Part shown: one piece after another, positions 16,606-21,664 of the stretch | Numbering within the stretch: the first letter of the stretch is position 1 | How the letters are laid out: every line of letters begins with the position of its first letter | Assembly: GCA_046302815.1 (NCBI GenBank) | Contig: JBKCHO010000082.1 | Location: 1 to 21,664, forward strand | Reading direction: 5' to 3' | From: JALRAP01 sp046302815 | GTDB lineage: Bacteria > Bacteroidota > Bacteroidia > AKYH767-A > OLB10 | DNA length: 21,664 bases | Program-made: the position numbers and the translations under genes | Notes under the pieces: model-generated | Databases searched by the model: none | Told to the model about the DNA's origin: nothing | What the model saw: only the letters and a program-made list of their open reading frames with translations

Positions 16606-17613
16606 TTAAGCGAATGCACTCTTCTCCATTCCAAGCCACTCCAATGCCGTTCCACTTAATAAGCGTTCTTTGGTGGCATTATCGTATTCCATGGAGTTGA
16701 TTAAGGTTCCGGGGATATCTTCACCCAATGGGAATGGATAATCCGAACCAAGAGCAACTTTATCGGCTCCGGCAAGATTCACCAGAAATCGTAGCATGTC
16801 TTTGTCGTGCACCAACGAATCGAAATACATTTTACCGAGGTAATTTCTTGGATTGATTTTATTGTCTACAGCTACCAAATCGGGACGGCAGTGGAACCCG
16901 TGTTCTATGCGGCCGATGGTGGAAGGGAACGAGCCGCCGCCATGTGCAAATGCCACTCGGAGTTTAGGCAAGCGCGCAAACACACCTCCGAATATCATCG
17001 AACAAATGGCCAAGGATGTTTCGGCAGGCATGCCCACCAACAAGGGCAGCCAGTATTTCTGCATCTTTTCCTGTCCCATCATTTCCCATGGATGAACAAA
17101 AATAGCTGCACCGAGCTTTTCTGCTGCAGCAAAGAACGGGAACAACTCGGGAGCGTTTAAGTTCCAATCGTTGACATGACTGCCTATTTGCACACCGCGC
17201 AATCCGATTTGCATGCAACGCTCCAACTCTTGAATGGCTAACTGCGGGTCTTGCAATGGCACAGTGCCCAATCCTACGAAACGCTTGGGATGCTCACGCA
17301 CGATGTTGGCGATATGGTCATTCAAAAACTGCGCTACCTCCAAACAATCCTTCGGCTTGGCCCAATAGCTGAACATCACCGGCACGGTAGACAACACCTG
17401 CACATGCACGCCATGATGATCGCACTCATGCATTCGCTTTCCTGCATCCCAACAATTCTGCTCCACTTCCCTGAAGAACTTATCGCCAACCATCATCTTA
17501 GCACAACAGGGCTTATGATGATCCAATTGTATGAACCCACCATAACCAAATTTCGAACCGAAGTCGGGGATGTGCTGCGGGAGAATGTGCGTATGGATGT
17601 CGATGGTTAACAT
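16606..17613 (-). CDS. 2-amino-3-carboxymuconate-6-semialdehyde decarboxylase (ACMSD)
   Basis: Zinc amidohydrolase-fold decarboxylase of the kynurenine pathway. It removes CO2 from 2-amino-3-carboxymuconate semialdehyde to give 2-aminomuconate semialdehyde, diverting flux from NAD synthesis to degradation. The 335-residue protein follows the animal and Pseudomonas enzymes along its whole length: IDIHTHILPQHIPDF (metal ligands H7 and H9), KFGYGGFIQLDHH, FFREVEQNCWD (substrate Arg48), LSTVPVMFSYWAKPKD, RFVGLGTVPLQ, FVHPWEM (H174), KYWLPLLVGMPAETSLAICS, FAHGGGSFPSTIGRI (H224) and LGSDYPFPLGE (D291). All metal and catalytic positions are kept. The start codon is followed immediately upstream by the AT-rich repeat cluster. 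The next enzyme of the pathway is encoded 2.4 kb upstream on the same strand. Confidence 0.95.
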   Translation of the reverse strand: MLTIDIHTHILPQHIPDFGSKFGYGGFIQLDHHKPCCAKMMVGDKFFREVEQNCWDAGKRMHECDHHGVHVQVLSTVPVMFSYWAKPKDCLEVAQFLNDHIANIVREHPKRFVGLGTVPLQDPQLAIQELERCMQIGLRGVQIGSHVNDWNLNAPELFPFFAAAEKLGAAIFVHPWEMMGQEKMQKYWLPLLVGMPAETSLAICSMIFGGVFARLPKLRVAFAHGGGSFPSTIGRIEHGFHCRPDLVAVDNKINPRNYLGKMYFDSLVHDKDMLRFLVNLAGADKVALGSDYPFPLGEDIPGTLINSMEYDNATKERLLSGTALEWLGMEKSAFA

Positions 17614-17751
17614 GAAAAGGATTGTTATGATTACCTGGATTGATTATGAAGGATTATTATGATTGGCTAGGAGGGATTTTTATGATTGTCTGGATTGGTT
17701 ATGAAAGATTATTATGATGGGCTGGAAGAGATTTTTATGATTTGATCTGAT
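17614..17751 (+). repeat. AT-rich tandem repeat cluster, 55-bp period, left of the GxxExxY gene
   Basis: Two full copies (17621-17675 and 17676-17730) match at 46 of 55 positions, and a third partial copy starts at 17731. Each contains sub-motifs such as GGATTATTATGATTG and GATTTTTATGAT. The cluster begins directly after the ACMSD start codon. Copies of the same motifs occur inverted at 18261-18300 and directly at 19892-19945. Confidence 0.85.
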
Positions 17752-17768
17752 AAATTTATTTAATTTTG
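17741..17768 (+). promoter_or_regulatory. Bacteroidota-type promoter for the GxxExxY gene
   Basis: TTTG at 17741-17744 and TAATTTTG at 17761-17768 fit the -33 TTG and -7 TAnnTTTG boxes, with 16 bp between them, slightly under the usual range. The start ATG is 42 bp downstream. The -33 box lies in the partial third copy of the tandem repeat, so the repeat appears to supply part of the promoter. Confidence 0.55.
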
Positions 17769-17810
17769 AGTGCTTTTCATAAGGTCCTTTTCAATTTAAC
17801 CACTTTTCAA

Positions 17811-18242
17811 ATGTACCCAAACAATTTTGCCCATTCGGCTATTACCGACAAAGTTATCAAAGCCTTTTACAAAGTTTACAATAATCTGGGATATGGCTTC
17901 TTGGAAAAGGTGTATGAAAGGGCTGTAGCTATCGAGCTGGAAAAAGCAGGTCTTTCCTTCAGAACCCAAGTGCCACTTCGAATTTACTATGAAGGTAAAA
18001 GGGTCGGCAAGTATATTCCAGACATTATTATTGAAGATCAAGTCGTGCTCGAAATCAAAGCCGTGAGCTGCCTACATCCAAGCCATGAAGATCAACTCAG
18101 AAATGCCTTAAAGGCATCTGGAATGGAGGTAGGTCTTTTAGTTAACTTTGGGATTCAGCCTCAGATAAAAAGGAAAGTGTTCTCTTCTGAATTCAAAAGA
18201 AGCATGAAACCCGGCATGGAAAAATATGACTCAAATCCATAG
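17811..18242 (+). CDS. GxxExxY family protein (PD-(D/E)XK nuclease-like)
   Basis: A 143-residue member of the GxxExxY family (PF13366, PDDEXK_3 group), function not established. The name motif is G29-FLE32-KVY35 after an N-terminal helix (SAITDKVIKAFYKVYNNLGY). A beta core follows with LSFRTQVPLRIYYEGKRVGKY and then the nuclease-type residues D71 (YIPDIII), E81 and K83 (VVLEIKAV) and Q95 (HEDQLRNAL). It ends GMEVGLLVNFG. All residues expected of a metal-dependent PD-(D/E)XK site are present. I chose ATG 17811: the in-frame TTG at 17766 falls inside the -7 box. It is the only plus-strand gene in a long minus-strand block. It is flanked on both sides by the same AT-rich repeat in inverted orientation, suggesting a mobile or repeat-associated cassette. 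Confidence 0.85.
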   Translation: MYPNNFAHSAITDKVIKAFYKVYNNLGYGFLEKVYERAVAIELEKAGLSFRTQVPLRIYYEGKRVGKYIPDIIIEDQVVLEIKAVSCLHPSHEDQLRNALKASGMEVGLLVNFGIQPQIKRKVFSSEFKRSMKPGMEKYDSNP

Positions 18243-18260
18243 CCAACAAGTCATGAATAC

Positions 18261-18300
18261 TTATCATAACCCATCATAAAAATCATCACCATCCTTTTTA
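18261..18300 (-). repeat. Inverted copy of the AT-rich repeat, right of the GxxExxY gene
   Basis: Read on the minus strand, it has AAAAAGGATGGTGATGATT, matching 16 of 19 positions of the left end at 17614-17632. It also contains the 12-mer GATTTTTATGAT, which is exact at 17675-17686 and 17730-17741. It runs into the ALDH7 stop codon (18298-18300). Confidence 0.75.
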
Positions 18301-19848
18301 CCCTACATCAAATTTAATCCCCTGCGCCAAGGGCAGCTGTGTGCTGTAGTTGATGGTGTTGGTTTGACGGCGCATGTAGATCTTCCAGGAATCGGAGCCG
18401 GATTCGCGGCCGCCACCGGTTTCCTTTTCACCACCGAAGGCACCACCGATTTCGGCGCCCGATGTACCGATGTTCACATTCGCGATGCCGCAGTCGGAGC
18501 CGCGATGCGAGAGGAACAATTCGGTTTCGCGCATATTGTTGGAGAAAATGGACGACGACAACCCCTGTGGCACATCGTTCTGTATGTCGATGGCCTCTTC
18601 GATGGTTTTGTATTTGATGAGGTACAGCAGCGGAGCAAAGGTTTCGTGCTGCACGATCTGGTAATGGTTATGCACTTCGGCGATGCACGGCGTCACATAA
18701 CATCCCGACTCGAAGCCAGCGCCTGTAACTGAACCTCCACCGTAAATGATCTTGCCACCTTCTTGTTTCACTTGTTCGATGGCGTTATTGAAGTCGGCGA
18801 CAGCCTTGGTATCAATCAACGGACCAACCAAAGTGGAAGGATCCAATGGGTTTCCAATTTTCACGTGCTTGTAAGCAGACACCAACTTGTCGCGGAAAGC
18901 ATCGTACACACTTTCGTGGATGATGAGTCGGCGTGTGCTGGTGCAACGCTGCCCGCAGGTGCCCACAGCACCGAACAACACGGCACGCAAGGCCATTTCC
19001 ATATCGGCTTCAGGTGTGATGATGATGGCGTTGTTGCCACCCAACTCCAGCAGAGAGCGACCCAATCGCTCGCCTACGATTTTGCCGACGCGCTTTCCAA
19101 CAGCAGTGGAACCAGTTGCGGAAATCAAGGGCACGCGTTTGTCGGCAAGGAAATTGTCGCCCACATTTTTCGAATTGCCAGCTGCTAGACACAAGGTTCC
19201 CTCAGGAACATTATTCGCCTTCAACACATCTGCAATGATGTTATGCACCGCAATAGCGCAAAGCATCACTTTGGAAGATGGCTTCCACACAACCGTATCA
19301 CCACACACCATGGCCAACATCGCATTCCACGACCAAACGGCAACAGGGAAATTGAACGCACTGATAACGCCTACGATTCCTAACGGATGGTATTGCTCGT
19401 ACATGCGGTGATCGGGACGCTCGCTGTGCATCGTGAAACCATGTAGTTGTCGCGACAAGCCTACGGCAAAGTCGCAGATGTCGATCATCTCTTGCACCTC
19501 ACCCAATCCCTCCTGGTATATCTTACCCATTTCATACGACACCAACATACCCAAATCTTCCTTCTTCTCACGCAACGCGTTTCCGATCTGACGAACCACC
19601 TCGCCGCGCTTGGGAGCTGGTACTTTGCGCCATTCCAAAAACGCTTGGTGCGATTGCACAATCATCGCCTCGTAATCATCGGCGGTTGCCTGGGCGATTT
19701 TTCCAATCAACTTGCCATCGGCCGGAGAATACGATTCAATGACCTCGCCTTTGGTATCAAGCCATTTGGTGCCCGTGCAGGCGCCGTGATTCATTTCTTT
19801 GATTCCCAGTCGTTGGAGTGCTTCGGCAATACCGTAGTTGGATGACAT
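18298..19848 (-). CDS. ALDH7 (antiquitin)-type aldehyde dehydrogenase, probable 2-aminoadipic semialdehyde dehydrogenase
   Basis: NAD-dependent oxidation of 2-aminoadipate 6-semialdehyde (in equilibrium with piperideine-6-carboxylate) to 2-aminoadipate in lysine catabolism. Bacterial members are called AmaB or Pcd. The 516-residue protein follows the antiquitin family closely: PAPKRGEVVRQIGNALREKK, SYEMGKIYQEGLGEVQEMID, VISAFNFPVAVW (N166), LISATGSTAVGKRVG, LLELGGNNAII (E268 as base), GTCGQRCTSTRRL (C302 as nucleophile), and the terminal NIGTSGAEIGGAFGGEKETG, then WKIYMRRQTNTINYS. E120 and R301, the positions reported to recognise the amino-carboxylate end in antiquitin, are both kept. It lies between two kynurenine-pathway genes on the same strand. 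A possible weak -7 box sits 20 bp upstream. Confidence 0.9.
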   Translation of the reverse strand: MSSNYGIAEALQRLGIKEMNHGACTGTKWLDTKGEVIESYSPADGKLIGKIAQATADDYEAMIVQSHQAFLEWRKVPAPKRGEVVRQIGNALREKKEDLGMLVSYEMGKIYQEGLGEVQEMIDICDFAVGLSRQLHGFTMHSERPDHRMYEQYHPLGIVGVISAFNFPVAVWSWNAMLAMVCGDTVVWKPSSKVMLCAIAVHNIIADVLKANNVPEGTLCLAAGNSKNVGDNFLADKRVPLISATGSTAVGKRVGKIVGERLGRSLLELGGNNAIIITPEADMEMALRAVLFGAVGTCGQRCTSTRRLIIHESVYDAFRDKLVSAYKHVKIGNPLDPSTLVGPLIDTKAVADFNNAIEQVKQEGGKIIYGGGSVTGAGFESGCYVTPCIAEVHNHYQIVQHETFAPLLYLIKYKTIEEAIDIQNDVPQGLSSSIFSNNMRETELFLSHRGSDCGIANVNIGTSGAEIGGAFGGEKETGGGRESGSDSWKIYMRRQTNTINYSTQLPLAQGIKFDVG

Positions 19849-19868
19849 GTGCGTGGATTTTATGGGTG

Positions 19869-19876
19869 CGAAATTA
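19869..19876 (-). promoter_or_regulatory. Possible -7 box for the ALDH7-type gene
   Basis: The minus strand reads TAATTTCG, one mismatch from TAnnTTTG, ending 20 bp before the ATG. The position agrees with the better boxes at porZ and purF, but the sequence is imperfect and no -33 box was found. Confidence 0.3.
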
Positions 19877-19891
19877 GTTAAAGTTAGATGA

Positions 19892-19945
19892 AGGGTATTA
19901 TAGGATTATTATGATTGTAATGATTTTTTATGATAGGATTTCTTA
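19892..19945 (+). repeat. Solo copy of the AT-rich repeat without a gene
   Basis: AGGATTATTATGATTG at 19902-19917 is identical over 16 bp to 17650-17665 in the left cluster. It is followed by TGATTTTTTATGAT, near-identical to the 12-mer found at the GxxExxY flanks. It lies in the 161-bp gap between the two aldehyde dehydrogenase genes, which also holds the heptad array. No gene was found in the gap. Confidence 0.75.
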
Positions 19946-19973
19946 AGCCAGACAACACTTAACATTAACAAGA

Positions 19974-20015
19974 CCAACTTGGCACATGCTACTTGTCACA
20001 TGCCACTTGTCACTT
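19974..20015. repeat. Array of six 7-bp units running into the ALDH8-type gene end
   Basis: On the plus strand six consecutive heptads read CCAACTT, GGCACAT, GCTACTT, GTCACAT, GCCACTT and GTCACTT (consensus G-Y-C-A-C-W-T-like). On the minus strand the units look like AAGTGAC. The last unit contains the stop codon of the dehydrogenase gene at 20010-20012. A shorter decayed copy is at 16465-16485. Confidence 0.7.
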
Positions 20016-21455
20016 GAGTGAAATACAAACATTCTTCTCCTCCGTAAAAAAGTCGAGCGCCTCGAATCCGCCTTCGCGGCCGACTCCGGATTGTTTCACG
20101 CCGCCGAAAGGCGTGCGCAAGTCACGCAACAGCCAGCAGTTGATCCACACGATACCGCTCTGGATGCGGGCAGCCACACGATGAGCCCGATTCAAGTCGG
20201 AGGTCCATACCGTGGAGGCTAAGCCGTAGTTGGTGCTGTTGGCGTATTGCAATACCTCATCTTCGCTGTCGAACGGCATGATGGTCACCACAGGGCCGAA
20301 GATCTCCTCTTGGTTCGTACGGCAGTCGTGTGCCAATCCTTCTATGACAGTGGGAGCGATGAAAAATCCTTGTGCGTTCTCTCCTTCCGGATGGATACGC
20401 GCGCCGCCGCACAAAATGGTTCCGCCCTCCTGCTTGGCCAGCTCGATGTAGGAGAGGATCTTGTTCATGTGCTGTTCTGAAACGATGGCGCCCATGCGGT
20501 TGGCATCGTTCAGCGGGTCTCCGACTTGCAGCTGCTTCACGTGTTCTACAAACGCAGCTTTGAATTTATCGTAGATGGAACGCTCGATGAACATACGGCT
20601 ACCGCACAAGCAAATCTCGCCTTGGTTAGAGAACGAAGACAACACCGAAGTCTTCACTGCCTTATCGAAATCGCAATCACCGAAGATGATGTTGGGATTC
20701 TTTCCACCAAGCTCCAGTGAAAGCTTCTTGAACATGGGTGCAGCCACCCGCGAAATCTCTGCTCCGGTTTTGGTGCCTCCCGTAAAGGAAATAACCGGTA
20801 TCTCGGGATGAGCCGTGATGGCGCTTCCCACTTTGGGTCCCAGTCCGTGTATGATGTTCAGTACACCTGCAGGCAATCCTGCTTCGATGCACAACTCCGA
20901 CAGCAGGTAGGCCGTCATGGGTGTGATTTCGGAGGGCTTCGCTACCACGCAGCAACCGGCAGCTAATGCGGGTGCTATTTTCCATGTGAATAAATAGAGT
21001 GGCAAATTCCAAGGCGAAATGCATCCGGCCACGCCGATGGGATGACGCAGCGTATAATTGATGGCTGTGCCCTCCATGCTGTGTGCGGCATTGTGGTTAT
21101 GGAGGATGCCCGTTGCATAAAAATGAAAGTTCTTCGATGCGCGCGGGATATCAACGGCCTTGGCCAACCACAATGGCTTTCCATTGTCGATGCTCTCGGC
21201 CAATGCAAGTTTGTCGAGGTCGCGATCAATCAGCTGCGATATTTTTACTAGAATAGACGAGCGTTTATCTGCGGAAGTATTACTCCATCCCGCGAAAGCG
21301 GCCTTGGCAGCCTGTACCGCCAACTCCACATCGCGTTCATCTGAATCAGGAATATGGCTGTAGGTTTTTCCTGTGGCGGGATTGATGTTATCGATATAAG
21401 TTCCCGACACGGGAGCCACCAACGCGCCGTTGATGTAGTTGCTGATTTTTTGCAT
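20010..21455 (-). CDS. ALDH8-type aldehyde dehydrogenase, probable 2-aminomuconate semialdehyde dehydrogenase
   Basis: NAD-dependent oxidation of 2-aminomuconate 6-semialdehyde, the ACMSD product, to 2-aminomuconate in kynurenine-pathway catabolism. The 481-residue protein matches the ALDH8A1/AmnC group: DNGKPLWLAKAVDIPRASKNF (residues 90-110, with R105 at the region that binds the substrate carboxylate), GCISPWNLPLYLFTWKIAPA (N150), VISFTGGTKTG, LSLELGGKNPNI (E248 as base), SNQGEICLCGSR (C282 as nucleophile), NQEEIFGPVV, and WINCWLLRDLRTPFGGVKQSG near the end. The NCWLLRDLR segment is shared by aminomuconate and hydroxymuconate semialdehyde dehydrogenases. ACMSD downstream on the same strand favours the aminomuconate substrate. 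It begins 18 bp after the T9SS-cargo gene, with no promoter visible between them. Confidence 0.9.
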   Translation of the reverse strand: MQKISNYINGALVAPVSGTYIDNINPATGKTYSHIPDSDERDVELAVQAAKAAFAGWSNTSADKRSSILVKISQLIDRDLDKLALAESIDNGKPLWLAKAVDIPRASKNFHFYATGILHNHNAAHSMEGTAINYTLRHPIGVAGCISPWNLPLYLFTWKIAPALAAGCCVVAKPSEITPMTAYLLSELCIEAGLPAGVLNIIHGLGPKVGSAITAHPEIPVISFTGGTKTGAEISRVAAPMFKKLSLELGGKNPNIIFGDCDFDKAVKTSVLSSFSNQGEICLCGSRMFIERSIYDKFKAAFVEHVKQLQVGDPLNDANRMGAIVSEQHMNKILSYIELAKQEGGTILCGGARIHPEGENAQGFFIAPTVIEGLAHDCRTNQEEIFGPVVTIMPFDSEDEVLQYANSTNYGLASTVWTSDLNRAHRVAARIQSGIVWINCWLLRDLRTPFGGVKQSGVGREGGFEALDFFTEEKNVCISLK

Positions 21456-21473
21456 ACGCTAATTACGCCTCGA

Positions 21474-21664
21474 TCAAAGTTTGGTGAAACGCTGTACCGA
21501 CGATTGGCCATTGCTGTACACTCGCAACAGGTAAACCCCATTCGACCATTTGCCGGTTTCAATCATCACGGATGGATGGGATATGCGGGTGTTCGCTATT
21601 AGAATACGTCCCGATGGATCGGTAACCTCGTACGTCATGCCCTCTTGATATTGTAGGATTTGCA
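21474..21664 (-). CDS. C-terminus of a T9SS-secreted protein (type A sorting domain), cut by the window edge
   Basis: The minus strand is open from the window end to a TGA at 21474-21476, with no start inside. The readable 63 residues give YEVTDPSGRILIAN, then SHPSVMIETGKWSNGVYLLRV, then YSNGQSSVQRFTKL and stop. This is the usual end of a type A T9SS C-terminal sorting domain: a beta-sandwich with a GVYL strand and a basic final strand. The domain marks a protein exported through the outer membrane by type IX secretion and usually attached to the surface. The passenger lies outside the window, so its function is unknown. Confidence 0.8.
   Translation of the reverse strand, partial: QILQYQEGMTYEVTDPSGRILIANTRISHPSVMIETGKWSNGVYLLRVYSNGQSSVQRFTKL

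Noticed and set aside
17614..17751. Left AT-rich repeats as a CRISPR array
   Set aside because: The repeats are contiguous with a 55-bp period and 46/55 identity, lacking unique spacers between constant repeats; no cas genes are present.
18763..19411. Long plus-strand open frames (141 and 174 codons) inside the ALDH7 gene
   Set aside because: They lie antisense to a strongly conserved dehydrogenase and show no independent domain or start signals; they are by-products of codon composition.

Overview
The window looks like a chromosomal segment of a Bacteroidota bacterium, probably a Flavobacteriia- or Cytophagia-like lineage. Four observations support this: a PorZ homologue of the type IX secretion system (T9SS), two C-terminal T9SS sorting domains, several -7 boxes of the Bacteroidota form TAnnTTTG, and no conspicuous Shine-Dalgarno sequences. 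Family-typical genes such as the GalE-like threonine dehydrogenase, glutaminyl cyclase, Lipocalin_3 lipoprotein and a long PurF fit the same assignment. I see no rRNA, tRNA, CRISPR array, transposase or phage gene.

Layout from left to right. (1) 7-2415, minus: porZ, divergent from a GT4 glycosyltransferase (2485-3615, plus). (2) 3671-8269, plus: a tight run of tdh, cysS, glutaminyl cyclase-like lipoprotein and a second GT4 glycosyltransferase. Junctions are overlapping or 14 bp, and a -7 box sits just ahead of tdh. (3) 8285-8698, minus: small Lipocalin_3 lipoprotein, tail-to-tail with the run. (4) 9023-13036, plus: flavin amine oxidase with a Tat/lipoprotein signal, six-TM class III adenylate cyclase, and membrane diiron desaturase ending in a strong hairpin terminator at 13048-13077. 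(5) 13092-21664, minus: DUF502 protein, purF, DUF1223 thioredoxin-like protein, ACMSD, ALDH7-type dehydrogenase, ALDH8-type dehydrogenase, and the C-terminus of a T9SS-secreted protein cut by the window edge. The only plus-strand gene in block 5 is a GxxExxY (PD-(D/E)XK-like) gene at 17811-18242.

Functional links. ACMSD and the ALDH8-type enzyme are consecutive steps of tryptophan (kynurenine) catabolism. The ALDH7 between them acts in lysine catabolism on a closely analogous C6 amino-semialdehyde. The glutaminyl cyclase should act on exported proteins beginning with Gln after signal-peptidase cleavage. Two proteins in the window (PorZ and the DUF1223 protein) have that arrangement.

The most unusual structure is at 17614-18300. 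A promoter-bearing GxxExxY gene is flanked on both sides by the same AT-rich repeat family in inverted orientation: a 55-bp-period tandem on the left and a reverse-complement copy on the right. It is wedged exactly between the ACMSD start codon and the ALDH7 stop codon. A third copy of the repeat, without a gene, lies in the next intergenic gap (19892-19945). This resembles a small mobile or repeat-propagating cassette and is the best candidate here for an undescribed system. A second, unrelated repeat family with a 7-bp period occurs at 19974-20015, with a decayed copy at 16465-16485.
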